A stretch of 9,676 nt of DNA, taken from positions 1 to 9,676 of the forward strand of contig JAKLQB010000852.1 of assembly GCA_022013615.1 (NCBI GenBank). The letters are read 5' to 3'. The translations under genes were made by a program, and so were the position numbers. Numbering within the stretch: the first letter of the stretch is position 1; the number at the start of each line of letters is the position of its first letter. The notes under the pieces were generated by a model. It worked only from the letters and a program-made list of their open reading frames with translations, did no database searches and was not told the DNA's origin. The stretch is from Desulfobacterales bacterium. Its GTDB lineage: Bacteria > Desulfobacterota > DSM-4660 > Desulfatiglandales > Desulfatiglandaceae. Below are positions 1 to 6,463 of the stretch, piece by piece.

Positions 1-393
1 AGCTTTTTGCAGTTTATGGATGAGGATAATTCTGAAAGTCTTATTCTTTCAGCAACAAATCATCCCGGAATATTGGATCATGCCCTTTTTCGTCGTTTCG
101 ACGATGTAATTGAATATGCCTTACCTGACAAAGAGAGTGGAATTAGACTTCTACAAAATAGATTAGCATCCTACAAAAAAATAGAGGTTAATTGGGAGAA
201 ATTGGCTGATGCTGCATCGAATATCAGCCATGCCGACATAACTCGTGCCTGTGATGACGCTATTAAAGACATGATTATCCATGATCGAAACGGTATTACA
301 CAGAAAGACATCTTACAAATGATAACGGAACGTAAAATCCTTGACAAAAAACATTACAATCAAAATAAGCAAGGTTTAACCACGCCTAAATAA
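1..393 (+). CDS. AAA+ ATPase, C-terminal fragment (5' end outside window)
   Basis: This is the last 130 residues of an AAA+ ATPase whose Walker A and B motifs lie upstream of the window. The reading frame is open from base 1, so the TTG at 7 and the ATG at 16 are internal codons and not starts. Visible parts are a sensor-1 strand ending in SATNHP (residues 17-22), the arginine-finger segment LFRRFDD (29-35), and a helical lid with ISHADITRACDDAI near residues 78-91. These are typical of classical AAA proteins related to the FtsH/katanin type. The stop TAA abuts the ATG of the next gene, implying one operon. Known from families: ATPases of this type are commonly paired with an S8 peptidase, and the next gene encodes the N-terminus of one. 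The inferred role is an energy-dependent partner of that peptidase in a defence or quality-control module. Because the peptidase is truncated here, the pair is probably non-functional. Confidence 0.85.
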   Translation, partial: SFLQFMDEDNSESLILSATNHPGILDHALFRRFDDVIEYALPDKESGIRLLQNRLASYKKIEVNWEKLADAASNISHADITRACDDAIKDMIIHDRNGITQKDILQMITERKILDKKHYNQNKQGLTTPK

Positions 394-885
394 ATGATGG
401 ACGATTCCCTGTATCAATACCCGCATATCCTCCTGCCCCCCACATCCACGACAGAACGATTCACAAGCCCAAAAAGCGGACCAAGACAAGGAATTAAAAC
501 CCCGTTAAGAGACAGGCAGACACATAGCAAAGCCCTACTTAGGCAGATTGACGAATTAAAGGAAGCAGTTGAACAGCTTGATAGGGAGAGATCGGCATGG
601 GGCATTGATGCACAGGAAGGAATCTGCATAGAGTTCAAGAGCGAACCTGAGTTTGATCTGAAATTTGAGAGTTTGGATTATTCCCCATCTGGGATAGAGC
701 TACTCGCAGTAAAAGAATTCGCGGCCCGTACATACGCAACCGTTTTTGTTCCAGAAGGCAAGATATCTTACTTTATCAAGAAAATTAATGGATATTCTAA
801 CCAAAGAAAAGCGAAGCTGGAACATGTCAAGAATCCGGGGCAAAGATACAAAACCGGAAGTCGTTGTTCGTTCCATGCTTTTTAG
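394..885 (+). pseudogene. Truncated S8 (subtilisin-like) family peptidase, N-terminal domain only
   Basis: The 163-residue reading frame starts at ATG 394, directly after the ATPase stop (a second ATG follows at 397). Residues 10 to about 134 look native. They include PHILLPPTSTTERFTSP (10-26), LRDRQTHSKALLRQI (38-52), an acidic ESLDYSPSGIELL stretch (92-104) and ATVFVPEGK (115-123). From memory of the family, this is the N-terminal, non-catalytic domain of S8 peptidases that sit next to AAA ATPases. Such proteins normally run to several hundred residues and carry the Asp/His/Ser triad, which is absent here. After about residue 134 the frame reads through the start of vsr out of frame, giving a spurious tail. 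The end of homology coincides with the vsr start codon at 788. The simplest reading is that the peptidase was cut when the vsr-methyltransferase cassette arrived. Its missing C-terminus is not found downstream in this window. Confidence 0.7.
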
Positions 886-1192
886 AATGGGATACAGATT
901 TCGTATTCATGTCAAGGGGCTGCCCGGCTGCCCAGATATTGTTTTGCCTAAGTACAGGGCAGTGATTTTTGTTCATGGCTGCTTTTGGCATCGACACCCT
1001 GGTTGTAAGTATGCATATACACCTAAAAGCAGGCAAGCCTTTTGGACAAAAAAATTTCAAAAAACCGTTGAACGACATGAAATCGTTACCAGAGAGTTGG
1101 AAGACCAAGGATGGAAGACTCTGGTGGTATGGGAGTGTGAGATTGCCAACACAGGTAAACTTCACACAAAACTCATTGATTTCATGGTATAG
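788..1192 (+). CDS. vsr: Very short patch repair endonuclease Vsr
   Basis: A 134-residue Vsr family mismatch endonuclease. It nicks 5' of the T in T:G mismatches produced by deamination of 5-methylcytosine, starting very short patch repair. Motifs in order are NMSRIRGKDT (12-21), LPGCPDIVL (45-53) with the catalytic Asp at 50, VIFVHGCFWHRH (59-70) carrying the histidines and the intercalating aromatic residues, Cys73, and LVVWECEI (112-119). The Cys65/Cys73/Cys117 pattern with nearby His matches the structural zinc site of the E. coli enzyme. ATG 788 is preferred to the ATG at 746 because Vsr homology begins there and the upstream codons are those of the peptidase read in another frame. The length is slightly below E. 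coli Vsr (156 aa). No strong ribosome binding site is visible; translation may depend on ribosomes on the overlapping peptidase remnant. The C5-cytosine methyltransferase two genes downstream is its expected functional partner. Confidence 0.95.
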   Translation: MDILTKEKRSWNMSRIRGKDTKPEVVVRSMLFRMGYRFRIHVKGLPGCPDIVLPKYRAVIFVHGCFWHRHPGCKYAYTPKSRQAFWTKKFQKTVERHEIVTRELEDQGWKTLVVWECEIANTGKLHTKLIDFMV

Positions 1193-1230
1193 TTTCATCC
1201 ATATTGATTAAATAAGTATTACCCTGTATT

Positions 1231-1726
1231 ATGGTTCACTCTTCTCAGGTAATAGAAAAGATGGAAGACGACGAGCTCTTTGCTTTAAGAGTTCAGGTAG
1301 ACAAGGAGCTGGCAAACCGTGGTATTCCCTTTAATGTGGGCATGTTAGGTGAAAAGCTTTGCATCTCCTTCTTCAATTCAAAACCTGGATTGCCAAATCT
1401 GCTTCAGGCTCCAACTGGCGCAAAGAATGTTGATGCTTTATCCAGGGATGGAGATCGTTATTCTATCAAGACATTCAAAAAAAGCAAAGAAGACCGGTAC
1501 AATTTATCCAGATGATAGAAACCCTGATAAGAAGCTATTCGAATATCTGGTAGCAGTCCATTTAAATCAGGATTATGAGTTAAGTGCCATATATAGGTAT
1601 ACATGGGACGAGTTTCTTAAGGTGAGAGCGTGGGATAGAAGAATGAATGCCTGGTATGTTCCCTTAAGCTCAAAAAAACTGAAACTGGCTGAAATGATAT
1701 TTCAAGAAAAACAATGCATTCTCTGA
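1231..1726 (+). pseudogene. Putative nuclease-like protein (DUF6998-like), frameshifted
   Basis: Two overlapping frames together encode one protein. Frame 1 (1231-1515) gives GMLGEKLCISFF (37-48), GLPNLLQAPTGAKNVDAL (53-70) and DRYSIKT (75-81). The frame shifted by +1, open to a stop at 1724-1726, continues with KKTGTIYPDDRN, LFEYLVAVHLN and VRAWDRRMNAWYVPLS. Removing one A from the A7 run at 1477-1483 joins them into a continuous protein of about 164 residues. From memory this matches the DUF6998 family, whose members sit beside DNA methyltransferases. The Glu41, Asp68 and Ser-Ile-Lys80 spacing loosely resembles a degenerate PD-(D/E)xK nuclease core, which is an inference. Flanked by vsr and a C5 methyltransferase, it is a plausible restriction component. 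The start may be ATG 1231 or ATG 1261; the latter has an AGG about 12 bases upstream. The break may be a real mutation, a slippage-regulated site or a sequencing error. Confidence 0.65.
1477..1483 (+). repeat. A7 homopolymer at the frameshift site
   Basis: Seven consecutive A bases lie where the two halves of the interrupted nuclease-like gene must be joined. Six A bases would give an uninterrupted reading frame. The shift needed is +1 (equivalently -2), so the classical -1 ribosomal slip would not restore it. Loss of one A by replication or RNA polymerase slippage would. Confidence 0.6.
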
Positions 1727-1730
1727 GGTG
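1725..1730 (+). promoter_or_regulatory. Ribosome binding site deciding the methyltransferase start
   Basis: GAGGTG lies 10 bases upstream of ATG 1741, and a second purine cluster GAAAG is closer. It overlaps the stop codon of the preceding nuclease-like gene. It supports 1741 over the in-frame ATG at 1714, which would add nine residues unlike the family N-terminus and would begin inside the upstream gene. Confidence 0.5.
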
Positions 1731-1740
1731 TGAAAGAAAT

Positions 1741-2709
1741 ATGGGTTTGCGTACACTGGATTTATTCCATGGAGCTGGTGGGAGCAGTATTGGCGCCCAA
1801 ATGGCTGGTGCTGAAATTATCGCAGGCATTGATTGCTGGCAGGTTGCATCTGATTCCTACCACAGGAATTTCCCCGAAGTTCAGTTAGTAAACGAGGATA
1901 TAAGGAAAATCTCTATAAAAAATTTCCATAAAACTATTGGAGACATCGATCTGATTGTTGCTTCCCCTGAATGTACCAGTCACAGCTGTGCTAAAGGAGG
2001 CCGTGACCGTTGTGAAGAAAGTAAACTGACAGCTTTTGAGGTAACCAGGTTTGCCAGAGAATTCAGACCAAAATGGATTATTATTGAGAACGTAATTCAG
2101 ATGAAGTCCTGGAGTGGGCATTCAGAACTTCTGGAAAAACTTTGGAAATTAGGTTATTACGTCAGAGAACAAAAGCTGAATGCTAAGGACTTTGGGGTCC
2201 CACAATCACGAAAGAGACTTTTTCTTCTCTGTTCCCTTTCGGGGAAGGCAGATCAAATAATACCTCAAAATAAGAAAACTAAAACAGCGCGGTCAATTAT
2301 CGATGTTAATGGTGGCCACCGCTTCACGCCGTTAAATTCTCCCAAAAGAGCAGTGGCAACTATTGAACGTGCTGAACGTGCATTTTCCAAACTCGGGGAA
2401 AATGAACCTTTTTTGATTGTTTATTATGGTACCGATGGAAGTGGTGGATGGCAGTCACTTGATCGACCTCTCAGGACTGTTACGACACTTGACCGCTTTG
2501 CTTATGTTAAATCTTCATCCAATGGCCACATGATGAGGATGCTGCAGCCCGAAGAGCTTAAGGCTGCCATGGGGTTCCCCAAAAATTACAGGCTGGAGGC
2601 ACGCACACGGAGAGATAAAATAAAACTGATGGGTAATGCTGTTTGCCCACCAGTCATGAAGCAGCTTGTTAAAAGTTTGACTGAAACAAATTCGTATGAT
2701 GAAACATAA
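1741..2709 (+). CDS. DNA (cytosine-5-)-methyltransferase
   Basis: A 322-residue C5-cytosine DNA methyltransferase that transfers a methyl group from S-adenosylmethionine to C5 of cytosine in a specific DNA site. Motif I is LDLFHGAGGSSIG (6-18). Motif IV is ASPECTSHS (74-82) with catalytic Cys78, motif VI is IIIENV (113-118), motif VIII is PQSRKRLF (154-161), motif IX is around RPLRTVTTLDRFAYV (242-256), and motif X is LMGNAVCPP (296-304). The stretch between motifs VIII and IX, about 80 residues, is the target-recognition region, so specificity cannot be read from sequence. The odd point is motif IV: Glu replaces the second Pro of the usual PPC, and TSHS follows where QxFS is normal. All other motifs are intact, so activity is likely. 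Its place after vsr and a nuclease-like gene fits a type II restriction-modification cassette. The start is set by family homology and the GAGGTG upstream. Confidence 0.93.
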   Translation: MGLRTLDLFHGAGGSSIGAQMAGAEIIAGIDCWQVASDSYHRNFPEVQLVNEDIRKISIKNFHKTIGDIDLIVASPECTSHSCAKGGRDRCEESKLTAFEVTRFAREFRPKWIIIENVIQMKSWSGHSELLEKLWKLGYYVREQKLNAKDFGVPQSRKRLFLLCSLSGKADQIIPQNKKTKTARSIIDVNGGHRFTPLNSPKRAVATIERAERAFSKLGENEPFLIVYYGTDGSGGWQSLDRPLRTVTTLDRFAYVKSSSNGHMMRMLQPEELKAAMGFPKNYRLEARTRRDKIKLMGNAVCPPVMKQLVKSLTETNSYDET

Positions 2710-2788
2710 TTTATATGAACAATACAAAGCAGTCTTTTATTTTATCATCCGATATTTTGTGATTTGAAAGATATAACCATATAGCCAC

Positions 2789-4876
2789 ATGAAACGAATT
2801 ATCAAAAAACATCGTTCGGATAACCTTCCATTTAAGCCCAGGGCGCGAATGCTCCTGCTTCTCGGTGATCAGCTTATTCGTGATCCAGGGATTGCTGTAT
2901 TCGAACTGGTAAAAAATGCTTATGATGCTGATTCACCAGATGCCAGAGTAACGATGTCCCGGATAATAGACAAAGATAGAGGGAAAATAGTTATTGAAGA
3001 TTCTGGAACAGGCATGGACTATGAAACGGTAACGAATGACTGGCTGGAACCAGGCACAGATTACAGGGCTTTGCAAAGGAAGGCAGGTGAACGGACTCAG
3101 AAATATGGCAGATTGCCTGTGGGCGAGAAAGGCGTTGGACGTTTTGCTGCTCATAAACTGGGTAACCACATCAGGCTTATTACCCGCAAAAAAAATCTTC
3201 CGGAAATAGTCGTTGAATTCAACTGGAAGGACTTTAAAAAGCACAAGTATCTTTCCGAAGCGCCAGTAAAGATTCAGGAGCAGTCACCACAGGTTTTTAC
3301 GGGCCGGAGAACAGGAACGAGGATCGAAATAACCAGACTCAGGAATATATGGACCAAGGGAATGGTGCGGGATCTGTCCCGGGCTGTTACATCGATTTGC
3401 TCTCCTTTTGACAAAAGAGGTGAATTCAAAGCTGAGCTTATACTCACCGAAAACAGAGCCTGGCTCAAAGGTCTTTTGACTGTGGGCAGCGTATTGGAAT
3501 ACGCTCTCTTTCGAGCGGAGTGCGATATTTTTGGGAGGAGTCTTACCTATGAATACGAATTTACACCGCTTGCAGCCATGGATAAAGTTAAATCGCGGCA
3601 GGATAAAAAGACCATGGATCTTAAGCTTGATCCTGCCATTGATTTTGAATTGATGGAACGTGATATCGGCCCCGTTCATCTCGATCTGTACATCTTTGAT
3701 CGTGATCCAAGGATTCTTGCGCTTGGCGTTACTGATAAAGAAGGGCTGAAAAAATTCCTCAATGAAGCTGGAGGAATACGAGTTTATCGGGATGGAATTC
3801 GTGTATACGATTACGGCGAGCCTGGTAATGACTGGTTAGACCTTGGCGGGCGTAGAGTAAATATACCTACAAAACGAATCAGCAACAATCTGGTCATAGG
3901 TGCCGTCTCTCTTCAAATCGAGAGCAGTCCGGGCCTGATAGAAAAGACAAATCGAGAAGGGTTTGTGGGCAATGAAACATTTCGTGCGTTTAAGGAAGCG
4001 GTGGAGTTTGCTGTAACCCAGGTTGTATGGGAAAGAAACCAGGACAAGACGCGCATCCGAAATGAATACAGCAGTAAAAAGCTCAAGGAACCTGTCCTTG
4101 CAGACCTGACAGAACTGCGCGACATAGTTGAAAAGAAGAATCTTACAAAAGATCTGGGAGCATATCTTGACAGAATTGAATCTGATTTTGTTGTCATCCG
4201 AGACCGGTTTCTGACCAGTGCAAGTGCTGGTCTGAGTCTTTCGGCTGTCATTCATGAGGTTGAAAAGGGAGTGGAGGTGCTTGTCAAGGCCGTCAAAGAG
4301 GAGAAGGCCAGTCCGCGTATTAAGAGGTTGGCAAAGCACCTTGCAGATTTAGTGGAAGGCTTTGCATATTTGATACGGAAATCCGGGACAGGCAGGGAAA
4401 AGGCAGTTTCCATGATTTCCAGGGCCATGTTCAATACCGAACTGAGACTGGATGTTCATAAGATCGGGGCGGAGGTTGACAAACGACAAGGAGACTTTGA
4501 AGTGAAGTGCAGCCGCAGGCTGATAATTTCAACGCTTATGAATCTGATAGACAATTCCATCTGGTGGCTGGCTAACAAGTGGGGCAAGCTTGAAAACAGA
4601 AAACGCATATATATTGGTATATCAAAAGAGTTTAAAGGCGGTCCGGCCATTGTTGTCGCGGATAACGGCCCTGGTTTCATGGATCCTCCAGAGTATTTAA
4701 TTGAGCCATTCCTCAGTCGAAAACCGGATGGAATGGGGCTGGGACTTCACTTGGCTGATCAGGTTATGAAGGCACAGGGAGGAAAACTGGTATTCCCGGA
4801 ACCTGGGGATATATCGCTTCCAAAGGGATTCAATGGCGCAGTGGTTGCACTTGTTTTCGGAGGTACGAATAAATGA
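2789..4876 (+). CDS. Dual GHKL ATPase: Hsp90/MORC-like ATPase fused to a histidine-kinase-like module
   Basis: A 695-residue protein with two ATP-binding GHKL folds. The N-terminal one has N-box VFELVKNAYDADS (37-49), G1 DSGTGM (71-76) and G2 GEKGVGRFA (112-120), as in Hsp90/MutL/MORC-type ATPases. A transducer-like middle follows, including GGIRVYRDGIRVYDYG (328-343) and the conserved IEKTNREGF (384-392). Residues 410-540 are helical and charged, with His489 in the context AVIHEVEKG, resembling a dimerisation/phosphoacceptor helix. A second, kinase-type ATPase domain ends the protein: LMNLIDNS (583-590), DNGPGF (625-630), PFLSRKP (640-646) and GMGLGLHL (648-655). No membrane segment or signal peptide is seen, so it is cytosolic. 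It overlaps the next gene by ATGA, which encodes a receiver domain, suggesting phosphotransfer between them. No good ribosome binding site precedes ATG 2789, and the 79-bp upstream gap shows no clear promoter or terminator. Domain calls are firm; the defence role is inferred. Confidence 0.85.
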   Translation: MKRIIKKHRSDNLPFKPRARMLLLLGDQLIRDPGIAVFELVKNAYDADSPDARVTMSRIIDKDRGKIVIEDSGTGMDYETVTNDWLEPGTDYRALQRKAGERTQKYGRLPVGEKGVGRFAAHKLGNHIRLITRKKNLPEIVVEFNWKDFKKHKYLSEAPVKIQEQSPQVFTGRRTGTRIEITRLRNIWTKGMVRDLSRAVTSICSPFDKRGEFKAELILTENRAWLKGLLTVGSVLEYALFRAECDIFGRSLTYEYEFTPLAAMDKVKSRQDKKTMDLKLDPAIDFELMERDIGPVHLDLYIFDRDPRILALGVTDKEGLKKFLNEAGGIRVYRDGIRVYDYGEPGNDWLDLGGRRVNIPTKRISNNLVIGAVSLQIESSPGLIEKTNREGFVGNETFRAFKEAVEFAVTQVVWERNQDKTRIRNEYSSKKLKEPVLADLTELRDIVEKKNLTKDLGAYLDRIESDFVVIRDRFLTSASAGLSLSAVIHEVEKGVEVLVKAVKEEKASPRIKRLAKHLADLVEGFAYLIRKSGTGREKAVSMISRAMFNTELRLDVHKIGAEVDKRQGDFEVKCSRRLIISTLMNLIDNSIWWLANKWGKLENRKRIYIGISKEFKGGPAIVVADNGPGFMDPPEYLIEPFLSRKPDGMGLGLHLADQVMKAQGGKLVFPEPGDISLPKGFNGAVVALVFGGTNK
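4859..4863 (+). promoter_or_regulatory. Strong Shine-Dalgarno inside the end of the ATPase gene
   Basis: GGAGG stands 9 bases before ATG 4873, inside the last codons of the upstream ATPase gene. Together with the ATGA overlap it indicates efficient coupled translation of the receiver-domain protein. Confidence 0.7.
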
Positions 4877-6210
4877 CAGGACTGAATGGGGCGAGGGTTA
4901 TAGTCGTTGATGACGATGAAAATGATGCTCTGCCTATACTGAAAGCATTTGCAAAAAAGGGCATTCCTACCGCCTTCTTTGATGGCAGTCCCAGGGGACT
5001 GCCTCTAAAAAACGATCGCTTACGCGGTGTCCGGCTGGCGATTCTTGATATGGATCTGATCGGTGGTGGTGCCTCCGAAAAATCAAAAGCGGCCGCGCTT
5101 GTAAAACGTATTGAAAGAATCTTAAGTCCCAATAATGGGCCATATGCTGTGCTTGCCTGGACTAATCACCCTGAATTACTGGAATCTTTCGAGAATTATG
5201 TGTTTGCGATAAAAAATGTTCCAAAACCCATTTTTTCATTCATGCTCACAAAGGCCGAGTGCCGAAATAAAACAGGAAAACTCGGCAATCTGGCTGTAAT
5301 TTCTAAAATGCTCGATGATAAACTGATGCGGACAAGTCCTCTAATGTTTTTGCAGGCATGGGAAGAGAAATGTTTTTCAGCAGCTACTCAAGTAACAAAC
5401 ACTCTTTCTGATCTTGCGTCCGGTGATGCTGCTGAACTTGATGAATGGCGCAGCCTCTGGAAGACTCAATTACTGGAGCTGATGCATGCCATGTCTGAAG
5501 AAGCGGTTGGAAGGAACCTTAATAAGAATATAGTTTTGAATGGTCTTTATAGTTCACTGAATCCACTTCACACCGACCGGTTGGAGAGTAATACTGCTGC
5601 ATTGTCTGCGTCACTAGATTCAACGGAAATTATTGAAGCGCCGGCAGATCCCGGTATCGAACGGAAAGCCAGGATCAATTCGATGTTGCACCTGTCTTTT
5701 GAGAATTTGGGACATTTTACTGCCGGAAACATGTACAAATTCTCATCAAAAAGAAAGCCGAAATGGATGCCGAACATCCAGAAACTACTCGAAGATGTCA
5801 TACAAGGCAAAAAGGGAACAAGACAGACATTGACAAAAATTGACGAAGTATCAAAAGCTTCTGTTCCCGTTCTTGTTGAAGTAAGTGCAGCCTGTGATCA
5901 TGCTCAGAAGAACATACGTGTAGCCCGGTTTATCTTTGGCCTGATCATTCCAGCCGCTGAGAGAAAAAAGCTGAATTACAAGGCTGACTTTATATGGGAG
6001 TTTGGACCATTTTTTCTCGAAAAACTGATAGTTGATGCAGGACACTATTATTTTTACTTCAGTGCCCGTGATATAGTAACGCTTGACCTTAGAAAAGCAC
6101 TAAAGATGAAAGCAGTAGCCAGGATACGTAGACAAGCTTTGTCTGACTTGCAGTTTTGGCTGGCCCACCATTCAGCAAGACCAGGAATGATGTTACTCAA
6201 AGACCGCTGA
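4873..6210 (+). CDS. Receiver-domain protein with uncharacterised C-terminal region
   Basis: A 445-residue cytosolic protein. Residues 8 to about 125 form a response-regulator receiver fold. The acidic pair lies in VIVVDDDEND (9-18), the likely phosphoacceptor is Asp59 in LAILDMDL, the conserved Thr is Thr97 in LAWTNHP, and Lys118 sits in VPKPIF. All key receiver residues are therefore present. It is more divergent than standard response regulators and resembles what I recall as the Response_reg_2 type found beside ATP-binding proteins. Residues 130-445 are mostly helical and contain no DNA-binding motif that I recognise. Two patches look conserved: VEVSAACDHAQ (335-345) and HHSARPG (432-438). 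Their function is unknown; they may belong to an effector. The gene is translationally coupled to the dual ATPase, the obvious phosphodonor or signalling partner. The ATG 4873 start is fixed by the overlap, the strong ribosome binding site and the receiver strand beginning at residue 8. Confidence 0.8.
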   Translation: MTGLNGARVIVVDDDENDALPILKAFAKKGIPTAFFDGSPRGLPLKNDRLRGVRLAILDMDLIGGGASEKSKAAALVKRIERILSPNNGPYAVLAWTNHPELLESFENYVFAIKNVPKPIFSFMLTKAECRNKTGKLGNLAVISKMLDDKLMRTSPLMFLQAWEEKCFSAATQVTNTLSDLASGDAAELDEWRSLWKTQLLELMHAMSEEAVGRNLNKNIVLNGLYSSLNPLHTDRLESNTAALSASLDSTEIIEAPADPGIERKARINSMLHLSFENLGHFTAGNMYKFSSKRKPKWMPNIQKLLEDVIQGKKGTRQTLTKIDEVSKASVPVLVEVSAACDHAQKNIRVARFIFGLIIPAAERKKLNYKADFIWEFGPFFLEKLIVDAGHYYFYFSARDIVTLDLRKALKMKAVARIRRQALSDLQFWLAHHSARPGMMLLKDR

Positions 6211-6249
6211 TAGGCCCAAAAATCAGCATTATAATAGGCTAACGGTTGA

Positions 6250-6261
6250 TTTGAATTCAAA
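6250..6261. repeat. 12-bp perfect palindrome
   Basis: TTTGAATTCAAA is a perfect 12-bp palindrome about 40 bp after the receiver gene stop. It could be a repressor or dimeric-protein operator, but a short AT-rich palindrome can also occur by chance. Confidence 0.3.
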
Positions 6262-6400
6262 CCTTCCGCCAATAGTGTGTATAAAATTGCACAGCTATTC
6301 GATAGTTGGGAATCAAGACATTAACACATCTATCTCATCTCACGACTTAATGACATGTATCTAAATTTTGCATCCAACATGCTTAATACTGCGGAACCCT

Positions 6401-6414
6401 TTTCCCACGGGAAA
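6401..6414. repeat. Inverted repeat TTTCCC-AC-GGGAAA before mod
   Basis: Six-base arms separated by two bases, ending 45 bp before the mod start. The loop is too short for an RNA hairpin, so if it is functional it is more likely a protein-binding site. It lies directly upstream of the candidate leader frame. Confidence 0.3.
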
Positions 6415-6415
6415 G

Positions 6416-6463
6416 ATGACTACATCGTACCGAGAAAGAAGTAAATCTGGAGACGCTTTATGA
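6416..6463 (+). CDS. Possible 15-residue leader peptide overlapping the mod start
   Basis: The frame ATG 6416 to TGA 6463 encodes MTTSYRERSKSGDAL. Its stop overlaps the mod start codon as ATGA, the arrangement used for coupled translation. A weak purine stretch GGGAAA lies just before it. Mod also has its own GGAG, so the leader is not required. Such a short frame may be chance; this is a tentative call. Confidence 0.2.
   Translation: MTTSYRERSKSGDAL
6449..6452 (+). promoter_or_regulatory. Ribosome binding site of mod
   Basis: GGAG with a 7-base spacer to ATG 6460. It supports this start for the type III methyltransferase. Confidence 0.65.

Larger units (their letters stand above)
6211..6459. 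other. Intergenic region upstream of mod, with small palindromes
   Basis: A 249-bp AT-rich gap between the receiver gene and mod. It contains no substantial gene and no convincing hairpin-plus-T-run terminator. I could not place a well-spaced -35/-10 pair. Two short inverted repeats (6250-6261 and 6401-6414) and a 15-codon reading frame (6416-6463) are the only structure seen. A promoter for the type III genes is expected here because composition and gene function change at this boundary. Confidence 0.5.

Noticed and set aside
746..787. An earlier in-frame start for vsr at ATG 746
   Set aside because: The extra 14 residues correspond to peptidase codons read in the wrong frame, and Vsr homology begins at ATG 788.
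1470..1490. Programmed -1 ribosomal frameshifting at the A7 run
   Set aside because: The shift needed to join the two halves is +1 (or -2), so a standard -1 slip would not produce the full protein.
1714..1740. An earlier methyltransferase start at ATG 1714
   Set aside because: It would begin inside the upstream gene and add nine residues before the typical N-terminus; ATG 1741 has a GAGGTG upstream.
2710..2788. A terminator or promoter between the C5-methyltransferase and dual-ATPase genes
   Set aside because: The 79-bp gap is AT-rich, but I found neither a GC-rich hairpin with a T-run nor a -35/-10 pair with acceptable spacing.
3836..4339. A 167-codon minus-strand open frame opposite the dual ATPase gene
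   Set aside because: It is the mirror of conserved coding sequence, is rich in Cys/Phe/Leu without domain logic, and lies inside an intact gene on the other strand.
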